A stretch of DNA of 64,000 nt from Metellina segmentata. Taxonomy: Eukaryota; Arthropoda; Arachnida; Araneae; Tetragnathidae. Location of the stretch: the NCBI GenBank assembly GCA_947359465.1, contig OX375874.1, positions 100,009,441 through 100,073,440 of the forward strand, read 5' to 3'. Below, piece by piece: positions 1-9,923 of the stretch. Under the pieces are notes generated by a model. The model saw nothing but the letters and a program-made list of their open reading frames with translations, searched no databases and was not told the origin of the DNA. How positions within the stretch are numbered: the first letter of the stretch is position 1; each line of letters starts with the position of its first letter. A program made the position numbers and the translations under genes.

Positions 1-299
1 TGAGTGACCTTGGTTGAAGCAGATATTTAAATTGATTGTACTCACTTTCCCCCTGTTTGTTGGGGTGGTCGGTGAGGATTGCAAACCGACACTTGGTTCT
101 ACTGAAACAACCTATGGGAGTGTTAGCAATTGGACTACGTCTGGATGAGATGTCTGTCCATTGCAACCAAAAGATGTTTGGAAATACAGTATTTTTGGCT
201 CTGCAGGGGGCTGCAGTAGCCTGGTTGGAAAAGTAGCAAATTAGTAAACGGAGGATTGCGACTTGATCCAACCATCGGCTGTTGTGCACATAAAATCTT

Positions 300-493
300 T
301 TGTGGCCTCAAATGGCCTGTTGCTGCCGTGGTATGCAAGTTTGATGGGTGGGGTGCCAGTTCAGGTGTTGACCTCATCAGCTGACTGTGGTTCAAAATTA
401 TTTGGTGTTGTCTTTAGATCTTTCCTTTCGGGGGGTGATCCCATAAACTATTGTGTTGCTCCAGTGTGACGTTAATTAAATACCTACCTACCT
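300..493 (+). repeat. SINE fragment, 3' part with CCTA-rich tail
   Basis: Matches the body of the intact SINE at 7604-7942: the segment reading GGGGTGCCAGTTCAGGTGTTG, the GGTTCAAAATTA block, the GTTGCTCCAGTGTGACGTTAA end and a short tail of repeated CTAC. The tRNA-like head is not recognisable. Short open frames here are chance readings of the repeat. Confidence 0.7.
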
Positions 494-546
494 AATGTTT
501 TGCTTCTATCAGGTAGTTGGTATTTCGAGTACCATGAGTGTTTATT

Positions 547-641
547 GTTTTCAAATGACAAGGTGTTGTTCTTGGATCCCATACTGTCACCAATAGCCCA
601 TTGCATTGCTTCAATCCGAGATTAATTCAATCACCTGCCTT
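547..641 (+). repeat. SINE 3'-end fragment
   Basis: A second, more diverged copy of the same SINE 3' region (AGGTGTTGTTCTTGGATCCC, then AATAGCCCATTGCATTGCTTC). Only the last ~95 bp are visible. It lies directly after the previous fragment and may be a remnant of a tandem insertion. Confidence 0.55.
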
Positions 642-1631
642 GTGCTTTGTGTGCTTCATTTGTTATGCCCTGGAAGTTTAAATTGCACATAATCTGTGTA
701 AGTAAATATAGTGCTAAATTGATCTCCAAAAAAATTCATTATTTCATTATTGTTCATAGCAGTGTGTATACACACACAAGATAATTAAGAGTTAATGATA
801 TGAATTGAGTTTTCAAATGGATAGTTTATTCAACCATTTTTGCAGTTTGGATGTAGATTTATTTTTCATTTTGTTTACTTCCCTAGTTTTTACAAGTTTT
901 GTGAAGCTCAAACTAACAGATTAAAGCTGATTTCACAGGCTAAATATTTTATGTAATTTAAGGCAACTTTGTTTACAGCAGAGTAGTTCAGAAAGACTAT
1001 TTAAAGAAATGATACAGAATCAATATGTGTCAGTTGACAGATTACGGATATATGTATATATTAATCGTACATTAGCCTTCACATAGAATAATCAATAATT
1101 AAAGATATCAACTACATTTTAATACAGAAATTTTTAATTAATCCTTTTTGCTAAAATTGAGTATTCTTTTAGTTTTTGCACTTCACCTGTTTTTATCCTA
1201 TTCATTACATTTATCCTATAATTTAAGATGGATGTTGAGATCAATTTTAAACCCTTAGAATTAAGATCTGCTGTAAATATAAATATCAGGATCAAATTTT
1301 TTATGAATTTAAAATTCCATTTTAACATTACCCTTAGAACATCTTCAGGTGTGTATGGGCTTCACTGACCTGAGGTGAAGTGGTCTTTTTCTGCTTTCAT
1401 CCCCAATCTTTTTTTCCCTTTTCACAACATTTTCTACTTGAAGTTTGTCTTGTTTTGGCACATCTTGGCCATATATGGCCTGAGCGCCATAAACCCCCAA
1501 AACAACGAACTGTTTTAACATTAAAAATAGGTCTATATTCTTTAGTTATATGTTTATGCTCATATTTTAGAATTCATTTTTGTAATTCAAGAGGAATGAC
1601 TACTAACAAAATTTCTCTTTCATCATTTCAG
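642..1631. other. Non-coding stretch, probably intron of the ABCC-type gene
   Basis: AT-rich sequence with no convincing coding exon on either strand. It ends in a pyrimidine-rich tract and CAG that fits a splice acceptor. Around 1469-1496 there is a GGCCATATATGGCC then GCGCCATAAA motif, resembling the 3' tails of non-LTR elements seen elsewhere in the window (13785-13830 and 62216-62290). Confidence 0.5.
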
Positions 1632-1743
1632 AGTCATAGTTCTGAGTGAAGGGAAAATAATAGAAATGGATAAGCCTGAAAACCTTCTCAAGGATGAGAA
1701 TTCTGTCTTTTATTCAATGGCCAAAGATGCTGGACTTGTGTAG
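1632..1743 (+). CDS. Last coding exon of an ABCC/MRP-type ABC transporter
   Basis: The frame beginning at 1633 reads 36 codons to a TAG at 1741-1743. It encodes VIVLSEGKIIE, then KPENLLKD and ends FYSMAKDAGLV. This is the very characteristic C-terminus of long ABCC (multidrug-resistance-associated) transporters: the strand after the H-loop of the second nucleotide-binding domain, then the D-G-K/P-x-x-L-L element and the FYSMAKDAG(L/I)V tail. An acceptor-like TTTCATCATTTCAG precedes it, so the exon would begin with one base of a split codon (usually Arg in the family). The rest of the gene lies to the left, outside the window. ABCC proteins are ATP-driven exporters of conjugated organic anions in the plasma membrane. 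Family assignment from this tail is strong; the particular ABCC member cannot be told. Confidence 0.8.
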
Positions 1744-2689
1744 AATGTGCAAGAGAGACAAGAAAAGTTACGAGCATTCTTTTTTCTGCTAGGCTTCAAG
1801 CCAATGCTAACATTCTGTCCCGAGTGGAACTTTGCAACTGTTTCTCATTTGCTAAAATGTCTAAGAAGCGTGAATTATCCAGAGCTTTCTCATAAACTTT
1901 TTCTCCTTTTTATGATTTCAATTTTATTAAAAATTAATTTAAACGTCTGTTTGAATTCGTATAACTCCTCATGCATCGCCGATTGACCAAAGTGTATTGT
2001 TATTTGTTTAGGATGTTTTTCAAAGAAATATTATGGCATTTTTTGGACATAATTGTTTTTTCATGTATAATATACTTCATGCAAGTGTGCTTTTAAGTTG
2101 ATGTTTATCTGCTTTTAGTTTATGTTTTAAAGGTTAGTCTTTTTGTTTTACTTATGCTTAGAATTTAGGTAAAATTATTTGTTCTTGAAATTAACAGTAA
2201 AAAAAGGTGAACATTATAACAATTGTCTCAATTCTAGTTTTATGTTTCTAGTATTTAAAAACATCCCCCTTATAACATTAAAAGTCATAAGCTAACATTT
2301 AAGTGAAGCTAAATATGATTCATAATAAAGTTTGTCGTTGACAAAACAAAAAATCTATGTATGTTATACACATAAAGATAAGATTATATATGTTTGTACA
2401 TAAAGATTATCCTTATGTACTATTGTTTTTATTGTTTGCCAAATATGCGTTTGTAATTCGTATTTACTCTGGAGTTAAACATTGTCATCAAACCCTTTTT
2501 TGCTGGTAGGTAAACCAAAAATTGACCTTTGCTAATTTATTATTGTTCCTACCCATATTGGGTAATCCCTTTATTTGGAGTAATTTTGTTACTTCCTGTA
2601 ATCAGTCCAATACAAAGTTATGTTATAATGAAAGGGGTAAATTGAAAAATAATCACTATTGATCTCATATTTCATCATTCGAACTTCTT
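1744..2689. other. Presumed 3' UTR and intergenic AT-rich DNA
   Basis: After the ABCC-type stop codon no further reading frame has family support. A 79-codon open frame at 1747-1986 has no recognisable motif and lies in the expected 3' UTR. From about 2330 the sequence looks like plain intergenic DNA. Confidence 0.5.
2324..2329 (+). promoter_or_regulatory. Candidate poly(A) signal for the ABCC-type gene
   Basis: First canonical AATAAA downstream of the ABCC-type stop codon, about 580 bp into the presumed 3' UTR, followed at once by a GT-rich stretch (GTTTGTCGTTG) as expected for a cleavage region. Confidence 0.4.
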
Positions 2690-3355
2690 CATGAATCATT
2701 TTAACTGTTCACAATTGCTGGATTTAGTACAAATTTTATCCATTTGTGGAACACATACTATTTTATATAATATTGAACAATTTGTAATAAGTATTAATGT
2801 TCAGATTTTCAATAGTGTGAGTTAACATGAACATCTTAAATTCATTATTTAATTGCATACAAGGAAAGTTTCTGAAGTTCTCTAAATATTGTGTTGTAGA
2901 CATTTTATTTTATTAATTTAAATGTTCATAACTGCTGGATTTTGTACCAATTTTATTCATTCGTGGGACACAAATGTATTATTTTATATAGTATTCAATA
3001 TTGAATAAGTTGTAAAATGTATTAATGTTTTGATTTCCAATACTGGGAGTTAACATGAACATTAAATTCATTATTTAATTATATACAAGGAATGTTTCTG
3101 AAATTTTCTAAAAATTGTGTTATAGACTTTTTAATTTATTTATTTAAATGTTCTTTACTACTGGACTTTGTACAACTTTTATCCATTCATGTGACACAAA
3201 TGTACTATTTTATATAATATTGAACAATTTGTAATGTATGTTAATGTTTAGATTACTGGATGTGAACATTTAAATTCATTATTTAATTACATGCAAGGGA
3301 TATTTCTGAAGTTCTCTTAGAATTGTGTTGTAGACTTTTTATTTTATTAATTTTC
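2690..3355. repeat. Three-copy tandem repeat, unit about 200-240 bp
   Basis: Three successive copies (about 2690-2925, 2926-3152 and 3153-3355) share the same landmarks in order: TGCTGGATTT(A/T)GTAC, TTTTATCCATT, ACTATTTTATATAATATTGAACAA, TTAAATTCATTATTTAATT, a CAAGGAA..TTTCTGAAGTTCTC block and TTGTGTTGTAGAC. Copies are diverged and differ by small indels, so this is an old tandem triplication and not a recent satellite. Confidence 0.75.
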
Positions 3356-3457
3356 GTATGCACACAAGTTTTCAGTTATATTTATGGTTATCTGTTTAGC
3401 TACATAAAGTCCCATGCAAAAGTAGTTTTATATGCCATCTGAAACACATTTGTGAAG

Positions 3458-3742
3458 TCACTTTTGTCTTCTGGTTTGTGTCATTAAAATCCTAAAATTA
3501 TACAGCAGGTTGAGAGTTTTTTCAAGTCTGAAAACATTCCGAAGTATTTCTCTTTTTAGTGCCAGTAAAACATTTCTTGAGTGTCTATTCAAATTATATT
3601 GTTTCATGAAATTTAGCAAAATAAGGTCCATTAAACCCAACCAAGCATCCCATTCTGAAAACCTGATACTTTCTAGGTACCCCTCTATTTTGTTCAATAC
3701 CTCACAGTAGAAACTTTGTAAATAATACTTATTACAATGTAG
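3458..3742 (-). other. Unrecognised open frame, possible exon
   Basis: About 95 codons are open on the minus strand without an ATG at the beginning. The translation is rich in charged and hydrophobic residues of helical character (for example EWDAWLGLMDLILLNFMKQ, then LALKREILRNVF) and less low-complexity than neighbouring frames. It ends at a TAA (3458-3460). I do not recognise the family. It could be an orphan exon, a fragment of a decayed gene, or chance. No clear splice sites could be fixed. Confidence 0.2.
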
Positions 3743-3879
3743 TCATAAATATACGATATCAGCACAGTGTTTCTCGCGACAGTTATTTTTCTTTCCATAC
3801 TAATACTGAAAACATTAAAAGAAAAAACAAAAATTTTCAGAATGAGTCCCACCTCCACATGACAGGGGCATGTCATCCG

Positions 3880-3962
3880 AGGTATCGATCTGGTGTAAAA
3901 TGTTCCACAGATTTCAAGTCTGTTGAAATTTTCAGTCTATCCTTAACGATCATAAAAATACT
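3880..3962. repeat. Dispersed repeat, inverted partner at 22430-22508
   Basis: The stretch from GGTATCGATCTGGTGTAAAA through CAGATTTCAAGTCTGTTGAAA to CTTAACGATC matches, in reverse complement, the sequence at 22430-22508 with scattered differences. The boundaries and class of the repeat are unknown. Confidence 0.5.
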
Positions 3963-6235
3963 AACTTGGCCTAAAGAAATAAACAGCAATCAAAATTTTT
4001 TATTTGTTTTGTTTCGCTAGAATCGTTTTTGGTAAGGAAATCGAAGGGAAAAAAACTAATTTAGAAACTGATCTCTTCATACTGTTGCCATTCTGAGGAA
4101 AAGAAATAATAAATAAATGGAAATAAATTAATTTTTAAATGTTCTAGATTAAATTTTAAAATTCAGGCTTTGCACAAAATTCACATAAAATGAGGACTTC
4201 CTGTGTGCGAAATTTCATTACTTTAATTCATATGGACACTGCATACATGCACGTAGGCAGACAGACACTTCCTTTTATAATAGCAGAGATGACGGAATGT
4301 ATAACTGCAATTACACTTTCTTTTCCTTCAAGCTGTCATGGTTCTTGTGGTTTGATGACTTGCAATATGCATGCAGCTCAGCACCATATCTTGAGATGTC
4401 TAAATATTCCTTTGCAACAGCACTTGGATTGAAACCACTGAGTTAGTTGATGGTTGTAATAATTGAGACCTTTTTTTATTTGAGATTCGAAGCTGAAAAA
4501 GATGTAAGGTGAAATTCAGTTTTGATGATCCTTTTCTCAATTCTGTTTCGTAAAAAAAAAATTGTATAGGGTTAAAAATTAAAAGTTTGAAAAAGGACCA
4601 ACGGAAAGGAACAAGGTGGTAAAATGTAGAACTATTTCAGTGGAGCAAAACATCCATCATCGTTAAAACAAAAGCGTTCTCTATCGTCAAGTGCGGAAAA
4701 TGATAGCAAGTTTGCACATGGAAAACCAACCATGGCAATCGGCATTCATGATGTTGCTATGTCAGCTCTTATAGATGACCTCGCTTGTCTTTTATAAAAC
4801 CTACCAACTCAAGGTCGACTTCTTTGGAGCTGCACGGGCAGGGATGTTGATGTTTTTTTGGCACAGTTTCTCGCTAATTCGATGCTTGTAATTAATGTTT
4901 ACTTAAATTTTAAGGCATTTTTAATTTGTGCATTGATGACAAAAATCTTCAGGAACTTTTATATTGGAGGTTGTCGAGTGTATTTTTACATGAGCTTTTA
5001 AAAATACTTATTGTTTCTTAAAAGTTATTTGAGATCCTTCAAAATATTTTTTTTTTCTGTTTTGTAGAAATCAGTATTTTAAATGATGCTTCAGTATTTG
5101 AGAGTCCTTGTTGTCATGGCTGCTTTTTGTATAGAAATCAAATTAGTTTGACTTAAGGAGTTCTCAGAAAAATTAATCAAACAAAAAATGAGTGCACTAT
5201 AAGATATTAAACAACCTTAACAGGAATCTCATGGCATTCATCCTTGTTTTTTCAAGGAGTTTTACGTTTTGAAAATTAACTTTCAGCAAAACTATTCATA
5301 AAACACATTCTAGACTTAAATATAAATATGTTTCCAACAGTGGAATGTTGTTGATTTTCTCTTTTAAACTTTCCCTAGTTTAGAGTATCATGAAGAATGT
5401 TGCCTTAAGCACAACAAGTTTTACAAGAAATAAAATTTGTCATCAGAGGTTCTTTCTGGGATAAGTCGATTAAGTTTGTAAACAGGGTGCACAGTACAAG
5501 GCAAAACTGAGCTATGGATATGTACATAAATGTGCCTGAAGTAGTTTAGAGGTATTGTAATATATGTAAAAAAAAACACTAATATTTTTACAAATAGCAA
5601 TAGATGTAATTTATTTCCTGTTTTATGGAGTTTTTTACTTCAGATTTAAGAAGTTTCTTGTGGATGCTTTATGGACTTGTCCAATTGACTGACATTTTCT
5701 ATCAATGAACAACAGTGGACATTCATTCTAGGTAAAAAAGACTTTTTTCCAAAACTTAATGCAAGTTTTTGAATTTACTCCAAAATACTCAATAAAATAA
5801 ATCCTAATTGGATTTTCTTTTTGAGTAACTGGCAGCTATGTTTCAAATAGTCAAACTTATGTAGGTTCAGTCACATTGTAATAATATGAAACCAATACTT
5901 GACCAAGTATAATCGATGATCAGCAATTGGTTTTTCATGTTGCTCAGAAACTTCAATCTCGGGAAATTCTCAGATTTGTTTTTAGCTATAAACCTTGGTT
6001 CCTCCACACATTATTGTAATATGGAACTGATACTTCAAAAATTTTATAAGTCATTTATTTAATATTTATGTAATTTTTGCTTCAATTTGAAAAAAATTTC
6101 GTATGAATACATAAGACACCTAATACATTTTCAACAACAAATATTTGTAGACATTTATTCATGAGAAAAATAAGGAATTTAATTGTCTCCCCCGCCAAAG
6201 ACACTCAAAAAACTTCCTACTGGGTTTTCTTTTAG
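3963..6235. other. Gene-free AT-rich DNA
   Basis: No reading frame with family support, no RNA gene and no clear mobile-element end seen. Around 5810-5850 a TTTTCTTTTTGAGTAACTGG motif resembles the start of the duplicated block at 6236-6502 and may be an older relative of it. Confidence 0.4.
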
Positions 6236-6502
6236 AGTTACTGGCAGCTATACTTCAAATTTTCAAACATGTTCAAAATAAGAAACTACTATTGTCTGTC
6301 TACTTCAAGAACTGCTCCCACTACTAAGTCTTTACCTGTGTGTTGCCATGGTAATGGGACTCATCCTAGTTACTGGCTGCTATACTTCAAATTTTCAAGT
6401 ATGTTCAAAATAAGAAACTACTATTGTCTGTCTACTTTAAGAACTGCTCCCACTACTAAATCTCCATCTGTGTGTTGCCATGGTAATGGGACTCATCCCA
6501 AG
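6236..6502. repeat. Direct tandem duplication, unit about 133 bp
   Basis: Two near-identical units (about 6236-6370 and 6371-6502) each run from GTTACTGGC(A/T)GCTATACTTC through AATAAGAAACTACTATTGTC to GTTGCCATGGTAATGGGACT. They read as one 83-codon open frame because the duplication preserves frame, but the peptide has no family resemblance and nothing suggests a gene. Each unit has a GTTGCCATGGTAAT motif close to the RFX X-box consensus. Confidence 0.8.
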
Positions 6503-7587
6503 GAAATGCTTTCAAGTTGAATACATTTTCACTCCTAATATAAGTCAAAAAGTATTTACTTATTACTGAGAAAATATATAAATAAAACTCCCTGTTTACG
6601 CTTTATTCATCACTACTTAAAAAGGAACCCCCCCCCCTCTCGACTTAGCAGGAACAGTTCTCATATATGATCGCTGACAAGCAGTTGGTCAAGTCATGGT
6701 GCTCAAAATATCCAATCACTAGAGCTTTCTTGTGGAAATGTGTACTGTCCTTTTCTTTTTCCACTTAATTTTAAGTTATCAATCAAAATATATGTTTATT
6801 ATTTTATGTGCATTCCATCATCACTGAGAGTGAATTTCAAATTTCTTGTTTCATATTTCAGTACAGAAAAAATGTGTTCCCTTGACTGTTATTCTGTCTT
6901 GTTTCATATGTGTGAAATCGTATTGTTTCTGTGTGCCATTCCTGTATGCGATTCTGCAAAGCATGTCCATCCCCAGCAATCTTAACAAAATATCTTTTGG
7001 GCAGCATATTTTCTGTGATTTTTATGAGATGAACTTCAATAAAGACATTTAGTTTATATTCAGATTGGACTTGGTTTTTCATGATCCCGATCAGTGCTTT
7101 AACTAGTTTATCATGTGACCTATAAGAGGTTTTATTTTGTAGACACCTTCATGTTTTTATTGGAAAATTAAAGAAATATTTCACAATTGGGGGTGCGTTA
7201 AACAATCTTTATGCACATCTATTTACGGAGGCATTATTAAAGCCTTTTGCGTTGATCATGCAAATACAAATTTAGTTTTTAAAGAATTAGTAATACAAGT
7301 AAAAATGAAAGAATTTTCATTTGTAGAAGGCAGAAAATGTGAAACTGATCTAAACTCAAACAAAAAATGCTCTCTATAAAACATCAAACGGTTCCAAAAA
7401 ATGACTAAGAAATGCAAAGGTCGTTCGTACCGTAGTCAAAACACATGGAAATTTGTGGGCTCTCGTTCTAAGCTATTAAAATCAATTACAAATTAAGTTC
7501 GCCACTGAAAAGTAAATATTAACAGTTATCGATGAATGCTCCCTGTCCAATCGAAATTAGTCAAAATCAAAATTACCTAGATTAAAA
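6503..7587. other. Gene-free DNA
   Basis: AT-rich, with a short poly(C) run near 6630. Open frames of 60-83 codons between 6740 and 7082 overlap on both strands and have no recognisable motif. Confidence 0.4.
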
Positions 7588-7603
7588 ATCTTTGAAAAAA
7601 TTA

Positions 7604-7942
7604 GCCGACCAACCGGTATAGTGGTTAAGGTGTTAGCCTCTAGATCGGAAGGTTCCTGGTTCGAATCCGGGTACGGGCATGGATGTTTGTAAGCGTATGG
7701 TGTAGAGGCGGCTGGTGCACCTTAAATCTGTCGTGGCCGAAAGTCCTCACGTTGGGTTGGCGTGGAAGTTTGGAGAGTGGGGTGCCAGCTCAGGTGTTGC
7801 TTCGTCATCTGACCGTGGTTCAAAATTACGAGGTGTTGTCCTCGGATCTTTCCCTCAAGGGACTGATCCCGGACCGTCGTCAATAGCCCGTTGTGTTGCT
7901 CTAGTACGACGTTAACTAAAATTACCATTACCATTACCTACC
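7604..7942 (+). repeat. Full-length tRNA-derived SINE with 16-bp target duplication
   Basis: The first ~75 bp form a tRNA-like head with an A-box-like TATAGTGGTTAAGG and a B box GGTTCGAATCC, so it can be read as an internal RNA polymerase III promoter. A ~240-bp body follows (CTGGTGCACC, GGGGTGCCAGCTCAGG, GGTTCAAAATTACGAGGTG, GTTGCTCTAGTACGACGTTAA) and then a short (ATTACC)n tail. The element is flanked by a 16-bp direct repeat, ATCTTTGAAAAAATTA at 7588-7603 and the same with one G-to-A change at 7943-7958, as expected of LINE-mediated retroposition. Family members recur at 300, 547, 8095, 8423, 24583 and 57764. Confidence 0.9.
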
Positions 7943-8094
7943 ATCTTTAAAAAAATTAATTTGTTTTAAATTAAATTTTTAGAAACAATTTTTTTAAAGT
8001 AGTAATTCTAAACTCAGCAGTTAAAAATGTATTGGAATACAGCAATTGTCTATGAGATTTTCAGAAAACAAACCAAATGATCTGCAGATTTTAT

Positions 8095-8335
8095 CCAAAT
8101 GCACTCACATGGTTCAAAATGACGAGGTATTCTCTATCTTCCTCTTCAAGATTGATACCGAACCGTCGCCAATAACCATGTGTTGCTCCATTCCGTTCCA
8201 AATGGAAGCAGACCCCTCCGTACCGAGTTAGGGAATAGCCTCGAGTAGAAAACTTGAGGAGGGCCATAGGACTGGCCGTCCCAAAATTACGATGTCCGCC
8301 GATATGTGCTGCTCCAGTGTGACGTTAATTCAACA
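8095..8335 (+). repeat. Rearranged SINE fragment
   Basis: Pieces of the SINE body (GGTTCAAAATGACGAGGTA; GTTGCTCCA; CAAAATTACGATG; GCTCCAGTGTGACGTTAATT) appear in order but are separated by unrelated sequence. This fits an old copy, or two overlapping 3' fragments. Confidence 0.5.
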
Positions 8336-8422
8336 CTCTTAAAAATTTGTTCGTTTCGTTACATGAATAGTGGGGGGAGCACTTCCAACTCAACCCCTTG
8401 TCAATCTCAATTTTGACAACTC

Positions 8423-8716
8423 AGACCAACCGGTCTGGTGGTTAATGATCGGAAGTGTCCTGGTTTGAATCCGGATCAGTGCATGTGGATGTTTGTAAGC
8501 GTATGGTGCACCTTAAATCTGTCGTGGCCGAAAGTCCTCCCGTTGGGTTAGTGTAGAAGTTTGGAGAGTGGGGTGCCAGTTGCCAGCTCAGGAGTTGCCT
8601 CGTCGTATGACCGTGGCTCAAAATTACGTGATGTTGTCTTCTGATCTTTCTCTTAGGGCCGTCGTTAATAGCCCGTTGTGGTGCTCTAGTTGAATGTTAA
8701 ATAAACCTTACCTTCG
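8423..8716 (+). repeat. tRNA-derived SINE, internally deleted head
   Basis: Begins GACCAACCGGTCTGGTGGTTAA like the intact copy, but lacks part of the region between the A and B boxes; the B box is GGTTTGAATCC. The body is near complete and ends in a degraded ACCTTACC tail. Loss of promoter spacing suggests it is no longer transcribable by polymerase III. Confidence 0.8.
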
Positions 8717-9215
8717 CCCCCCACACCCTGCTACACTGAATATAATTCTGCAAACAATTGCAATTGTTCTGCAGGCATTGTCACCGAATTTTGAAAACTA
8801 GTAAATCAAATACAGACGTAAAAGACAATTATTGCCTAAATTTTTTTTTCATATTTATAATAAAACACATCAAATTAATTAACTTACTTTATTTAAAACC
8901 AAGGTAGACTTTCAGAATTTACAATTCTGTAGATAACTTTTGAAGTTAAATATTGTGTTATATACAGTGTTAGTGGTAATTTGGGTGGTGTAGGGAGGTT
9001 TTTCCGTAGCTAGAAAATAAAATAAAAAGTGTGGCAAGGAGCATGCTATGCACTGCAGAACATCGTAACTTATGATTTAAAAAAAAAAAACGACCAAAAT
9101 TTTTATAAAATTGAGGGAAAATTGTTCTGCAAAGACTTTGTTTGTTCTGTGACGTAAGTAGCAGTTTTAAGCTCTTTCTGCTCCCGGGCCTTATAACCTC
9201 GGGTGTTACTCTACA

Positions 9216-9290
9216 ACAGTGGTTTCCAAACTTTATATTACTACGCCTCCCTTTAAAAATATATAATCTTGGCGCCCCCCCCCCCTAACT
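9216..9290. mobile_element. hAT-like terminal sequence
   Basis: ACAGTGGTTTCCAAACTTTA followed by GGCGCCCCCCC is typical of hAT transposon ends, which start CAGTGGTT and have a GC-rich subterminal stretch. No matching opposite end was found nearby, so this is a solitary end or a decayed miniature element. Confidence 0.45.
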
Positions 9291-9923
9291 TCTTTAAAAT
9301 GTAAGAAAACATGTAACAAAATCTTACAGCTATTCATTTCCGTGCTTTTGTGTGTTTGATATTTGTTCTTTTTATGGGTGGTGGCGAATACTTTTGTTAC
9401 TCATGGCTCAATGGGTATGCCCACTGTGCTACAAGCCTTCGAGATGTAGGCGACACAGTTTCGATTCCTGCCAGGTGCATTCCTACCTGGGTGTGTTTCG
9501 TTCGTGTCAGTAAAGCTTTCGATGTGTGTTTCAATTACTTGCTATTGTACACTACCCTATAATAATGGACAGGACAGCAAGATGTGATGGTATAAAGGGA
9601 AATAAAACATGCTTTAATCGGGGGATGGTCCCCCATGTGCTACAATGACACTAGCAACCCTTCTGGGCATACTTTCCACAAGGTTTTGGTACACAGCAGT
9701 GGGTATTTGTGTCCATTCCTGCCGCAAGAATCTCGCCAGCTCCGCTGTAGATTTCGGACGTGGTTCCCTGGTTCGTTAAGTGTCGCTCTAACTCGTCTCA
9801 TAAATGTTCTATGGGGTTTAGGTCGGGACTCTTAGCAGGCCATGGAAGACGTTTTACTTCCATATCTTGATGTTTTGCTTGACAGAGGCTGCAACATGAC
9901 ATGGAGCGTTGTAGTCCTGGAAG

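Noticed and set aside
1747..1986. 79-codon frame just after the ABCC-type stop
   Set aside because: It lies in the expected 3' UTR, has no family features, and does not continue the C-terminus, which already ends at its conserved last residue.
6269..6520. 83-codon open frame with an internal peptide repeat
   Set aside because: The repeat is explained by a DNA tandem duplication in frame. There is no family motif, no splice signals and no coding-like context.
7660..7680. tRNA gene suggested by A and B boxes
   Set aside because: The tRNA-like part continues into a repeated ~240-bp body with a tail and target duplication and occurs several times, so it is a SINE head and not a tRNA gene.
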